DNA of 64,000 nucleotides from JACQGZ01 sp036004665 (GTDB lineage: Bacteria > Sysuimicrobiota > Sysuimicrobiia > Sysuimicrobiales > Humicultoraceae). Shown piece after piece: positions 17,114 to 25,538 of this stretch. A program made the translations under genes and the position numbers. Below the pieces are notes generated by a model that saw nothing but the letters and a program-made list of their open reading frames with translations, ran no database searches and was not told where the DNA came from. The first letter of the stretch is position 1, and every line of letters begins with the position of its first letter. The DNA lies in NCBI GenBank assembly GCA_036004665.1, contig DASYRG010000015.1, positions 6,231 through 70,230 of the forward strand. Reading direction: 5' to 3'.

Positions 17114-19480
17114 TCAGGGCGGCGTCAGTCGCAGGGTGCCTTCCTGCGCCGCGAGGATGGCGTCTCGTTCGTAGAGCATCGGATGATACTCCGCCGCGGC
17201 CCACATCGTAACGAAGTCGCGGTAGTGGCGGTGGAAGGGGATCCCGCTCTGTCCGGTGCCGTGGATGGCGCGGGCGCTGTTCCAATCCTTCGTGTCGATG
17301 AGCTGCCGGTACGAGGCGGCCGCCACCGTTCGGTAGGGCGTTTCCGGATCGAACGCCGCGACGTTTACGGTGAAGGCATCCCCTCCGATCTCGGGAGGCG
17401 TGGCGTTGAAGATCCACCCCAGCCCACGCTGGCTCCCCAGGGCGTGCTGCAGCGTCGGCGTGTGCAACCGGCCCCACCGCCAGGCGCCCCGATCTGGGCC
17501 CAGCGCGGCTTCCAGATCGACCACCGTCCGCGCCAACGCCTGCTCGATCACCCGGTCGCGCCCCTCTCCCCACCAGGGATCGGCGGGCCGGCCGGACATC
17601 TCCAACAGGAACAGCAGCGGCGCGTCACCCCGCCGCAGGTAGCGGCGGTAGAGATCCCGATCGAGGGCGTCTTTGAACACAAGGTGGGAGAGGTTCACCA
17701 CGAGCGCTTCGTAGAGGGCCGCGGGGCGGGAGTCGGGCCTCACCATGCCGTCCCACTCTGTGATCTCTTTGAAGAGGGCGGCCAGCGCGGGATCGGCGAC
17801 GCGGACGCCCTGCCAGGCCTCGATGAAGCGGCGCGCGGGGAGTGAGAGGACGTCCCTTTGGATCGACCCCATGTCGTCGTGGCTGAGGCGGGGTCTCTCA
17901 GCCAGCAGCGCGCTGATGCGCGCGGCGCGGAACCCCACGTCGAAGTCATGGCCCAGCTCTTGGGGAAAGCCGGGCGGGGTGACGCGGTTGTTGGCCGTGA
18001 CGATAACGCCTCCGGCGGGATTAAACGTGGTGGGCAGCTGCTCGTGTGGAATGTACCCTTGCCATTCGAAGGCGCCGGTCCAACCGGGGACGGGCAGGCG
18101 GCCGTCAGTCCCCGCCGGACGGATCGGGATCCGCCCGGGGGCCACGTAGCCGATGTTTCCCTCTCGATCGGCGAAGACGAAGTTCTGGGCGGGGACCGAC
18201 CACTCACGCAGGGCCTCATAGAAGTCAGTCCAGTTGGCGGCCCGGTTGATCCCCAGGGCTGCCTGCAGAATGCGGTCGGGATCATACGCCGTCCAACGCA
18301 GCGCCATGAAGGAGCCAAGGTTGCGCACGGCCGCATTGAGGATCGGCCCGTGCCGGGTCACGCGCACCACGACGATCTCGGCCTCGGCCTGCCCCTTCAC
18401 GCGGATCTCCTCGCGGAAGACCTTCGCCCGCTCCCACTGGCCCTGATAGAGGTAGAGGGTCGGATCTCGAGGGTGGAAGCGCTCCACGTAGAGATCCTGG
18501 ACGTCGGGGTTGACGTTCGTGGCGCCCCAGGCGATGTGGCGGTTGTGGCCGATGAGGACGCTGGGCACCCCGGCGAAGGAGGCCCCGGTGACGTCGTACC
18601 CGCCGCCGACCAGGTGGTTCTCGTACCAGACCGACGGCATCTGGATGTCGAGGTGGATGTCGTTGGCCAGCAGCGCCCCCGAGGTCGACCGCGACGGGGC
18701 CACCACCCAGTTGTTGCTCCCGGCGCCCAGCGTTCCCGCGAGAAGCGCCGCGAAGGGCAGTCCCGCGGGCGGAGTCAACCCGGGTAGACCGCCCCCTGCC
18801 GTAATCGTCGGGGTGCCGGGCGCCTGATTGGGAAGGAGCAGTTGGATTCCCTCCTCCCCGAAGCGGATGGCCAGCCCGGCGCGCAGCAGTTCACTCCGCC
18901 AGGTGCCGCCGAGCACCCAGGCCATCAGCTTGGCGAAACTGAGGCTATCCACCGGCGTCCAGGGTTCGGGCTGGAAGCGCAGCAGGAGGAATTCCAGCGG
19001 CAGGCGCGCCCGATGGGTTTCGATGAAGGCGTTGACCCCCGCGCTGTACGCCTGCGCCGCCTCGATGGCGGCGGCGGTGGGGGGGTTGGCCGCCCCTGCC
19101 GGGGCGATGGACGCCCAGCCCTCCTCCGCCGCGCGCCGCAGTCCGAGGACGCGCATCAGCCGATCGGTCTCCAGCGTCACGGGCCCGAAGATCTCGGAGA
19201 GGCGTCCCGCGGCGAGGCGGCGGGAGAGATCCATCTGCCAGAGCCGGTCCTGAGCGTGAACGTAGCCCTGGGCGAAGAAGAGGTCGGCCGCCGACTGCGC
19301 GTAGATGTGCGGGATGCCCCAGCGGTCGCGGATGACCTCGACGGACGCCCGCAGACCGGGGACGGTGATGGTGCCCGAGACCTGCGGGAAGGGACGCCGC
19401 ACCAGGTAGGCGGCGCCGCCCCCCGCCACCAGCACGAGCGCGAGGGCGAGGGCGAGCAGCACGCGAGCCAGCGGGCGCAC
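17114..19480 (-). CDS. Penicillin acylase family (S45) Ntn-hydrolase
   Basis: This 788-residue extracytoplasmic hydrolase starts (GTG 19480) with a signal or anchor helix (residues ~5–27). A pro-region follows, then the autocatalytic site G-A-G-S255-N-N-W, where Ser becomes the N-terminal nucleophile after cleavage into alpha (~255) and beta (~533) chains. Other family marks are RWGIPHIYA near 55, GYVHAQDRLWQMD near 75, DIHLDIQMPSVWYE at ~273, and the N-(R/W)-Y-E-like beta-chain residues. Members hydrolyse amide bonds in penicillins, acyl-homoserine lactones or aculeacin-type lipopeptides. The substrate here is unknown. Confidence 0.9.
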   Translation of the reverse strand: MRPLARVLLALALALVLVAGGGAAYLVRRPFPQVSGTITVPGLRASVEVIRDRWGIPHIYAQSAADLFFAQGYVHAQDRLWQMDLSRRLAAGRLSEIFGPVTLETDRLMRVLGLRRAAEEGWASIAPAGAANPPTAAAIEAAQAYSAGVNAFIETHRARLPLEFLLLRFQPEPWTPVDSLSFAKLMAWVLGGTWRSELLRAGLAIRFGEEGIQLLLPNQAPGTPTITAGGGLPGLTPPAGLPFAALLAGTLGAGSNNWVVAPSRSTSGALLANDIHLDIQMPSVWYENHLVGGGYDVTGASFAGVPSVLIGHNRHIAWGATNVNPDVQDLYVERFHPRDPTLYLYQGQWERAKVFREEIRVKGQAEAEIVVVRVTRHGPILNAAVRNLGSFMALRWTAYDPDRILQAALGINRAANWTDFYEALREWSVPAQNFVFADREGNIGYVAPGRIPIRPAGTDGRLPVPGWTGAFEWQGYIPHEQLPTTFNPAGGVIVTANNRVTPPGFPQELGHDFDVGFRAARISALLAERPRLSHDDMGSIQRDVLSLPARRFIEAWQGVRVADPALAALFKEITEWDGMVRPDSRPAALYEALVVNLSHLVFKDALDRDLYRRYLRRGDAPLLFLLEMSGRPADPWWGEGRDRVIEQALARTVVDLEAALGPDRGAWRWGRLHTPTLQHALGSQRGLGWIFNATPPEIGGDAFTVNVAAFDPETPYRTVAAASYRQLIDTKDWNSARAIHGTGQSGIPFHRHYRDFVTMWAAAEYHPMLYERDAILAAQEGTLRLTPP

Positions 19481-19544
19481 GCCGGTGGTTTCCCCTCTCC
19501 GGGGCCACTTCCTGCGGTCAGCAGCCGCATGCTACAGTGAGACG

Positions 19545-20465
19545 GTGGCGCAGCTGCCCGTCGCGGCGCGCGTTCCCGTGCGCGCCGCGCTTCTCTCCGT
19601 CGCCGTGAGCGTGGTGCTGCTGGCGCTGAAGTTCGGCGCCTACCTCTTCACCGGTTCGGCGGCGATCCTCTCCGACGCGGCGGAGTCGGTCCTCAACGTC
19701 CTCACCGCCAATCTGGCCCTGATCAGCCTGATGATCGCGGCGCGTCCGCCCGACGCCGGGCATCGTTATGGGCACGGCAAGGCGGAGTACGTGAGCAGCG
19801 CCAGCGAGGGCGCGTTAATCCTGATCACCGGTCTCATCGTGGTCGGCAACGCGGTGCGCCGCTTCGTGCGCCCCGTGCCGCTGGCATCCCTGCCCCTCGG
19901 TCTGGGGCTCGTCACCGTCGCCGCCGTCGCGAACTTCCTCGTGGCCAGGTTCCTCCTGCGCATCTCCCGCGAGCACGATGCCGTCGTGCTGGAGGCGGAC
20001 GCGCGCCATCTCTTCGCCGACGTGGTGACCTCCGTGGGAGTGGTGGCCGGGCTGGGGCTGCAGCAGGCGACGGGGCGGCTCTGGCTGGACCCCCTGATCG
20101 CCGTGCTCGTGGGCGCCCACATCGCCAGGCTGGGGTGGGGAGTCTCCCGCGGCTCCGTTGGAGGCCTGATGGACGCCCCCCTGCCGCAGGACGAAGAAGC
20201 CAGAGTGCGCGCCATTCTGGCCGATCACGCCGACGACATTGTCAACTATCATGAACTGCGCACCCGCAAGGCGGGCTCGGACCGCTTCGTCGATCTGCAC
20301 CTGGTGCTGCACCGCACCCTCTCCGTAGGGCAGGCGCATACGCTCTGCGACGACCTGGAGGAACACATCCGGCAGGTGTTGCCCCGCACCGACATCACGA
20401 TCCACGTCGAGCCCTGCGGTCGGGCCTGCGTCCGCTGCGCCGCCCTGGCCGCCTCGCGGTCTTGA
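19545..20465 (+). CDS. Cation diffusion facilitator (CDF) metal efflux protein
   Basis: This is a 306-residue CDF transporter exporting divalent metal (Zn, Fe, Mn or Co) by proton antiport. TM2 has SDAAESVLN and TM5 has ARHLFADVVTS, giving the D-x-x-x-(E) and H-x-x-x-D metal site. GHRYGHGKAEY is the usual intracellular loop, and a cytosolic C-terminal domain ends in a CxxxCxxC tail (CGRACVRC). The GTG at 19545 is preferred over an upstream ATG at 19485 that reads through the promoter region and lies inside the divergent gene's 5' end. TACAGT ends 6 bp before the GTG, so the mRNA may be leaderless. Confidence 0.85.
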   Translation: MAQLPVAARVPVRAALLSVAVSVVLLALKFGAYLFTGSAAILSDAAESVLNVLTANLALISLMIAARPPDAGHRYGHGKAEYVSSASEGALILITGLIVVGNAVRRFVRPVPLASLPLGLGLVTVAAVANFLVARFLLRISREHDAVVLEADARHLFADVVTSVGVVAGLGLQQATGRLWLDPLIAVLVGAHIARLGWGVSRGSVGGLMDAPLPQDEEARVRAILADHADDIVNYHELRTRKAGSDRFVDLHLVLHRTLSVGQAHTLCDDLEEHIRQVLPRTDITIHVEPCGRACVRCAALAASRS

Positions 20466-20504
20466 CGGCGCTGCCGGGGGGAAGATAGCCTTAGGGTCAG
20501 GCGA

Positions 20505-20522
20505 ATTTAGCCTCGACTAAAT
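20505..20522. promoter_or_regulatory. Candidate DtxR/MntR-type operator upstream of the metal operon
   Basis: ATTTAG-CCTCGA-CTAAAT is an 18-bp palindrome 20 bp before the multicopper oxidase start. Its A/T-rich outer halves and central TTAGCC resemble boxes of DtxR-family metal sensors (TTAGGTTAGcCTAACCTAA type). The third gene of this operon encodes a DtxR-family regulator, so metal-dependent autoregulation is a reasonable inference. A partial second copy (TAGCCTTAGG) lies at 20486–20495. Confidence 0.5.
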
Positions 20523-20542
20523 CTCCGCCTCGAGGGTCCACG

Positions 20543-21679
20543 ATGAGCATCTTCCGCCGGCTCCGCCGGCCCCAGCCCGATCGCACGCCCCCTTCGCCCG
20601 CCCCGACGGACGGGCGCTTCTCCCGGCGTGCCTTCCTGGCCAGAAGCGCCGGCCTGGCCACGGGGGCGTCTCTGCTGCCGCTGGCCTCGGCGCTGGCGCC
20701 CGCCGCCGCCTCGACGGGTCACCGTCACGACGCGACGGCCGCCCAGGCCGCACCCGGCCAGGGACCCGTCGCCGCGCCGGGGATGACGCACGGCGGCAAC
20801 CTGGCGGTGGGAGAGGTCGATACCGGGCGGATGGGGTACGACCCGACCTGGTACATCACGAATTTTGATCGCGGGCGGGCCCGGGTACGTCCGGACGGCC
20901 GTACGCTGCGAGAGTTTCAGGTGGTGGCCTTCGACAAGACGATCGAGATCGCGCCCAGGCTCTTCTTCCCCGCCTGGACCTTCAACGGCACCGTCCCCGG
21001 CCCGACCCTGCGCGCCCGCGAGGGAGATCTCGTGCGGGTCAAGTTCATCAACGTGGGCACCCACCCTCACACCATGCACTTCCACGGCATCCATCGCGCG
21101 GAGATGGACGGCGTGCCCGGCGTGGGCCCGGGCGAGATCGCCGTCGGGGCCAGCACCGTCTATGAGTTCGGCGCCGAGCCGTTCGGCCTCCACCTGTACC
21201 ATTGCCACGCCCTGCCGTTGAAGCGGCACATTCACAAAGGACTCTATGGGGTGTTCATCATCGATCCGAAGCAGGGCCGACCGCCCGCGCGCGAGCTGGT
21301 GATGATGATGAACGCTTTCGACACCAACTTCGACGGGGAGAACGAGGTCTACGCTGTCAACACGGTCGCCTTCCACTACATGAAGCATCCGATCCGGGTG
21401 CGGCGGAAGGAACTGGTGCGCATCTATCTGGTGAACATCACCGAGTTCGACCCGGTCAACTCCCTGCATATCCACGCCAACTTCTTCCACGTCTACCGCA
21501 CCGGGACGCGGTTGCGCACCGAGGAGTTCACCGACACGATCATGCTTGCGCAGGCAGAGCGGGCCGTGCTGGAGGTCCGGTTCCCCTTCCCCGGCCGCTA
21601 CATGTTTCACGCCCACGTCAGCGAGTTCACCGAGCTGGGGTGGGCGGGATTCTTCGAGGTGAGCGACGATGGCGTCTGA
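20543..21679 (+). CDS. Tat-exported multicopper oxidase
   Basis: This 378-residue protein has a twin-arginine signal (F-S-R-R-A-F-L then a hydrophobic run, residues ~26–55). Two cupredoxin domains carry all four copper motifs: HPHTMHFHG (~174–182), H-L-Y-H-C-H-A-L … H-I-H (~216–231), SLHIHANFFH (~307–316) and YMFHAHVSEF (~352–361). The HCH motif places the type 1 site in the first domain, as in two-domain oxidases and copper nitrite reductases. Co-transcription with a ZIP transporter and a DtxR regulator suggests oxidation of Mn(II) or Fe(II) rather than a phenolic laccase role. That is inference. The 3' end overlaps the ZIP gene by 11 bp. Confidence 0.88.
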   Translation: MSIFRRLRRPQPDRTPPSPAPTDGRFSRRAFLARSAGLATGASLLPLASALAPAAASTGHRHDATAAQAAPGQGPVAAPGMTHGGNLAVGEVDTGRMGYDPTWYITNFDRGRARVRPDGRTLREFQVVAFDKTIEIAPRLFFPAWTFNGTVPGPTLRAREGDLVRVKFINVGTHPHTMHFHGIHRAEMDGVPGVGPGEIAVGASTVYEFGAEPFGLHLYHCHALPLKRHIHKGLYGVFIIDPKQGRPPARELVMMMNAFDTNFDGENEVYAVNTVAFHYMKHPIRVRRKELVRIYLVNITEFDPVNSLHIHANFFHVYRTGTRLRTEEFTDTIMLAQAERAVLEVRFPFPGRYMFHAHVSEFTELGWAGFFEVSDDGV

Positions 21680-22871
21680 TCGCGCCGCCGCCCGCGCGGC
21701 CCCGCCGGCGTCTGCGGGCCGAGGCCGCACCTGGGCGTACGGCCTGTTCCCGGTGCTTCTGCTGGCGGTGTTCGTCGCGCTGTTTCTCCGGTTCGGCCCC
21801 CTCGGCGTCTTCCGGGCGGCGTTTCCGCCGGTGGAGGAATTGACGATCACGCGCGCCACCCTCTCACCGGGGATGATCGAGCTGGCCGTCACCAACGGCG
21901 GCCCTTCCCCGGTGACTGTGGCGCAGGTCCTGGTCGACGAAGCCTACTGGGACTTTCAAATCCGTCCCGACCGCACCATCCCGCGGTTGGGGCGGGCGAC
22001 GATCGCGATTCCCTATCCCTGGGTGGAGGGCGAGACCCACGAGATCGTCGTCCTTTCGGAGAACGGCATCGCTTTCACGCACACCGTCGCGGTGGCCACG
22101 GAGAGCCCTCGGCCGGACCGCCAATCCCTGCTCACCTTCACCCTGCTGGGCGTCTACGTCGGGGTGGTCCCCGTCTTCCTGGGCATGCTCTGGTTCCCGT
22201 TCCTCCGCCGCATCGGCCGGCGCTGGCTGAACTTCTTCCTCAGCCTTACCGCCGGGCTCCTCGTCTTCTTGGGCATCGACGCGATTGCCGAAGCGCTGGA
22301 GAACGCGCACAGCGTCCCGGGCGCGTTTCAGGGGATCGGGCTGGTCGGCGTGGGGGCGCTCGTCAGCATTCTGGTGCTGATCGCGGTCGGGCGCGTGGCG
22401 CGCCGCGGCGGGGCGGCCTCCCCGCTGGTCGTCGCCTACCTGATCGCGGTGGGGATCGGGCTGCACAACCTGGGGGAGGGATTGGCGATCGGCGCCGCCT
22501 ACTCGTTGGGGCAGATCGCCCTCGGCACGTTCCTGGTCCTCGGGTTCATGCTCCACAACACGACGGAGGGGCTGGGGATCGTCGCCCCCATTGCCCGTCA
22601 GGGCGCCTCGCTGGGGCAGCTGTCCGTGCTCGGACTGATCGCGGGCGCGCCGACCATCCCCGGGGCGTGGTTGGGCGGGTTCACCGTGTCCCCGGTGGCG
22701 GCCACCCTCTTCCTCGCGGTCGGCGCGGGCGCGATCTTCCAGGTCGTCTACGAGATCTTGAAGTTGATGGTGGCGGAGGCGGGTCAGGAGGTGGCGACGC
22801 TCATCAACGTGGCGGGCTTTGCGCTAGGGCTGCTGATCATGTACGTCACCGGTATCTTCGTGGCGGTGTAG
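21669..22871 (+). CDS. ZIP family metal transporter with an N-terminal extracytoplasmic domain
   Basis: This is a 400-residue protein. After one anchor helix (~23–45) comes an unusual beta-rich domain of about 100 residues (~50–155) outside the membrane, then an eight-helix ZIP core. The core has GIGLHNLGEGLAIG (TM4, HNxxEG) and MLHNTTEGLGI (TM5, HNxxEG), which together form the binuclear metal site. ZIP proteins import Zn, Fe or Mn. The N-terminal domain is not typical of bacterial ZIPs and might take metal from the co-expressed multicopper oxidase (inference). Confidence 0.88.
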   Translation: MASDRAAARAAPPASAGRGRTWAYGLFPVLLLAVFVALFLRFGPLGVFRAAFPPVEELTITRATLSPGMIELAVTNGGPSPVTVAQVLVDEAYWDFQIRPDRTIPRLGRATIAIPYPWVEGETHEIVVLSENGIAFTHTVAVATESPRPDRQSLLTFTLLGVYVGVVPVFLGMLWFPFLRRIGRRWLNFFLSLTAGLLVFLGIDAIAEALENAHSVPGAFQGIGLVGVGALVSILVLIAVGRVARRGGAASPLVVAYLIAVGIGLHNLGEGLAIGAAYSLGQIALGTFLVLGFMLHNTTEGLGIVAPIARQGASLGQLSVLGLIAGAPTIPGAWLGGFTVSPVAATLFLAVGAGAIFQVVYEILKLMVAEAGQEVATLINVAGFALGLLIMYVTGIFVAV

Positions 22872-22880
22872 CGGGCGTCC

Positions 22881-23540
22881 ATGGCCACCTTCAGCCAGGC
22901 GATTCAGGATTACCTCAAGGTCATCTACAAGATCGGCCGGCGGGGGAGAGCGGTCACCACCACCGCCCTGGCCCAGCGCATGGGCGTGTCCGCGGCGTCG
23001 GCCACCAACATGGTGAAACGGCTGACGCGCCTGGGCCTGGTGCGCCACACCCCCTACCGCGCCGCGGTGCTCACCCCGGAGGGGGAGCGGGCGGCGCTCG
23101 AGATCATCCGCCACCACCGGCTGCTGGAGCTCTTTCTCCACGAACACCTGGGGCTGGGGCTCGACCAGGTGCACGATGAGGCAGAAGAGCTCGAGCACGT
23201 CCTCTCCGAGCCGGTTGAATCGCGCATCGCTGCGATGCTGGGACACCCCACCGCCGATCCGCACGGAGATCCGATCCCCTCGCACGGCGGCGCCGTCACG
23301 GAGATCGCGCACCCCCGCCTGGGCGATCTCGCCCCCGGAGCGGGCGGACAGGTCGTGCGCGTGAGCGACGAGAACCCGCGCCGCCTGCGCCGCCTGGCCA
23401 CCCTGGGTCTGGTGCCGGGCGCGCGCGTGCGGGTGCTGCGCCGCGGCGCCGCCGGAACGCTGGCCGCAGTGGCCGGCGGACGGCCCCGCCGTGTCAGCGC
23501 CCAGCTGGCCCGGGCCGTCTTCGTGGCTCCGCGGGGCTAG
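22881..23540 (+). CDS. DtxR/MntR-family metal-dependent transcriptional regulator
   Basis: This 219-residue repressor has an N-terminal winged helix (residues ~5–65; ALAQRMGVSAASATNMVKRL recognition helix), a dimerisation and metal-binding domain with H-x-x-L-L-E-L-F-L and E-x-x-E-H residues (~75–125), and a C-terminal FeoA/SH3-like domain (~145–215). This three-domain layout fits DtxR/IdeR and long MntR proteins that sense Fe(II) or Mn(II). It starts 9 bp after the ZIP gene and probably controls this operon through the palindrome at 20505–20522. Confidence 0.9.
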   Translation: MATFSQAIQDYLKVIYKIGRRGRAVTTTALAQRMGVSAASATNMVKRLTRLGLVRHTPYRAAVLTPEGERAALEIIRHHRLLELFLHEHLGLGLDQVHDEAEELEHVLSEPVESRIAAMLGHPTADPHGDPIPSHGGAVTEIAHPRLGDLAPGAGGQVVRVSDENPRRLRRLATLGLVPGARVRVLRRGAAGTLAAVAGGRPRRVSAQLARAVFVAPRG

Positions 23541-23617
23541 CCGCGCGGCCAATCTGTCCCGGCGAAGGGATTTTGGGTACAACCCAGTCAAGGCGCCGGC
23601 CGGCCGATCAGGCTGAA

Positions 23618-23647
23618 TTGACACGGCGGTCGGCCGGTGCCTATACT
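23618..23647 (+). promoter_or_regulatory. Strong sigma-A-type promoter of the prkA operon
   Basis: TTGACA (23618–23623) is an exact consensus -35. After an 18-bp spacer comes TATACT (23642–23647), one mismatch from TATAAT. It is the best promoter match I found in the window and lies about 216 bp before prkA, so the transcript carries a long leader. Confidence 0.8.
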
Positions 23648-23863
23648 CCCCGGCAAGGTTCCACTGCCGGGGAACTTCGTCGCCACCTGAGACCGTTCTT
23701 GAAGCGAAGCCGATGAGACAGGCAGCGGAATCGGACGTCACGGGACGAGGAGGACACCCGGGAAGGGCAGAGGGGCAGCCGCGCGCCCGGGAGTAAGCAT
23801 CTGACGGCCCAGTCGGCACCCGGCTGGGCCGTCGCCTATTCTCGAGCCGGAGCTGAGACGACG
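23648..23863 (+). other. Structured 5' leader of prkA–yhbH–spoVR
   Basis: About 210 bases separate the promoter from prkA. It holds CCCCGGCA/TGCCGGGG at 23648–23672 (its first bases overlap the likely start site), CCGAT/ATCGG at 23710–23734, and a perfect 10-bp stem GACGGCCCAG/CTGGGCCGTC (23803–23812, 23824–23833) with an 11-base loop about 30 bases before the start codon. The last hairpin could be an attenuator or a ribosome-access control. I looked for cobalamin, TPP, SAM, c-di-GMP and c-di-AMP hallmarks and found no convincing full match. No open frame with a ribosome binding site was seen here. Confidence 0.5.
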
Positions 23864-25537
23864 ATGCAGACCGCCCATCACACAGCGACGACCGTCGGAC
23901 GGTACCTTGAAACCGCCGCAGGCGACCCGCGTCTGCGCCGCACCACCCACCACTACATCTCCGACATGATCGACTACTTCGGGCCGGAGCGCGTCTTCGA
24001 GGGCGTCTACGGCATGGAGCCGCAGCTCGTCGACATCGTAGCCTACTTCAAGGCGTACTCGATGAGCATGGAGCGGCGCCTCCTCCTGCTGGTGGGGCCG
24101 CAGGGATCTGGGAAGTCGATGACCGTGGACCGGCTGAAGCGGCGCCTGGAGGAGTACTCCCGCACCGAGCCCGGACTGCTCATGGCAGTCGAAGGGTGTC
24201 CCTTCCATCAGCACCCCTTCGACCTCGTTCCCGCCGCCGACCTGGAACGCGCCGGATTCTACTGGCACGAGGAGGCAACGCCCTGCCCCATCTGCGAGCG
24301 GCTGATCGCGCGTGTGGGATGGGAGGCCGTGCCCCTGCGGCCGATCCGCATTTCCGCGCGCGACAAGGTCGGCGTGGCCAAACACACCCCCACCGACTTG
24401 CGCCGCGAAGACATCACCAACTTCGTCGGCAACATCAACTTCGCGCTCCTGCGCGAGCGCGGCTCCACCTACGACCCGGACGCCTACGACTTCGAAGGGA
24501 AGATCATCTGGGCGAACCGCGGGATCCTGGACTGGACCGAGGTCTTCAAGTCCCGCCGCCAGCTCCTCAGCCTGCTCCTGGAGTTGATCCAATCCAAACG
24601 CGTGGACCTGGCCAATTTTCCCTCGGTGCACGTGGACGAGGTCGTCATCGGCCACAGCAATTACCCCGAGTACAACGTCTTTCTGGCCGAGGACATCATG
24701 GAGCCGCTGCGCGGGCGGATCCACAAGATCGACTTCCCCTACAACGTGGATCTCGCCGGCGAGAAGCGCATCTACGCCACGGAGGTCGAGCGGGCCAACC
24801 GGGTGCGCAGCGAGAGCAAGCACGTGCCCGACGACGCCCTCGAGTTGGCGGCGCGCTACGCGCTGAAGACGCGGGAGGAGAGCCAGGGCGTGCGCGGGCT
24901 GAGCCCGCGGTTCTTCGAGGATGCCTTCTCCTACGCCTACACCCTGGGGGAGCGCTGCCTCGACCTGGAGACGGTGGCCGCGTCGATCGAGCGCACGTTT
25001 CAGCACCAGTCGATCAAGGACCTCAACCTGAAGGAGCTGCTCAAGCAGTTCGAAGAGACCAAGATCGAATTCATCAACAGCAAGATCGACATGATCGTGG
25101 AAGACCTCATCCCCACGCACTTCTACGACTACGGGCAGAACCTCTACTTGAACTACCTGGACGCGGCGGCGCGGCGGGTCGGGGGCGAGACCCTCTCTGA
25201 CTCGGAGAAGGAGCTGGTGGATGAGGTCGAGGGCATCATGGTCCAGAAGCGGCAGATCAGCCGCCAGGGCCGCGTCGCCTTCGAGAACGTGCTGTTGGAA
25301 CGCCGCGACGAGCTACAGAAGATGTCCTACAAGGACAACGAGCACTTGCGGCCGGTGATCAACGAGATCGTCTTCAGCAAGATCAAGAACCTGCTGCGCC
25401 TGTACGAGAAGAGCGAGGAGTTCGACGCGCGCAGCCAGGAGCTGCTGGACGTCCTCTACCAGACCGCGATCACCGAAGGCGGGTACTGCCCGGTCTGCGC
25501 CCGGGCGCTCTTCAAGGTCATCGGGCGGAGCTTCTGA
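23864..25537 (+). CDS. prkA: PrkA-family serine protein kinase / AAA+ ATPase
   Basis: This 557-residue protein has an AAA-type nucleotide site with Walker A GPQGSGKSMT near residue 82, the PrkA-specific segment DITNFVGNINFALL, and FEGKIIWANRGILDWTEVFK, then the C-terminal PrkA domain (SPRFFEDAFSYAY; SYKDNEHLRPVINEIV). PrkA with YhbH/YeaH and SpoVR forms a conserved stress or sporulation module. It is shorter than typical PrkA (~630–640), lacks the usual ~60–80 N-terminal residues, and has two cysteine pairs (CPIC near 144, CPVC near 545) that might bind zinc. The start ATG has GGAG 11 bases upstream. Confidence 0.9.
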   Translation: MQTAHHTATTVGRYLETAAGDPRLRRTTHHYISDMIDYFGPERVFEGVYGMEPQLVDIVAYFKAYSMSMERRLLLLVGPQGSGKSMTVDRLKRRLEEYSRTEPGLLMAVEGCPFHQHPFDLVPAADLERAGFYWHEEATPCPICERLIARVGWEAVPLRPIRISARDKVGVAKHTPTDLRREDITNFVGNINFALLRERGSTYDPDAYDFEGKIIWANRGILDWTEVFKSRRQLLSLLLELIQSKRVDLANFPSVHVDEVVIGHSNYPEYNVFLAEDIMEPLRGRIHKIDFPYNVDLAGEKRIYATEVERANRVRSESKHVPDDALELAARYALKTREESQGVRGLSPRFFEDAFSYAYTLGERCLDLETVAASIERTFQHQSIKDLNLKELLKQFEETKIEFINSKIDMIVEDLIPTHFYDYGQNLYLNYLDAAARRVGGETLSDSEKELVDEVEGIMVQKRQISRQGRVAFENVLLERRDELQKMSYKDNEHLRPVINEIVFSKIKNLLRLYEKSEEFDARSQELLDVLYQTAITEGGYCPVCARALFKVIGRSF

Positions 25538-25538
25538 G

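Noticed and set aside
23648..23863. Known riboswitch in the prkA leader (TPP CUGAGA, SAM, cobalamin, c-di-AMP)
   Set aside because: Single short words such as CTGAGA and GGGGAAC occur, but the partner motifs and spacing of each class are missing.
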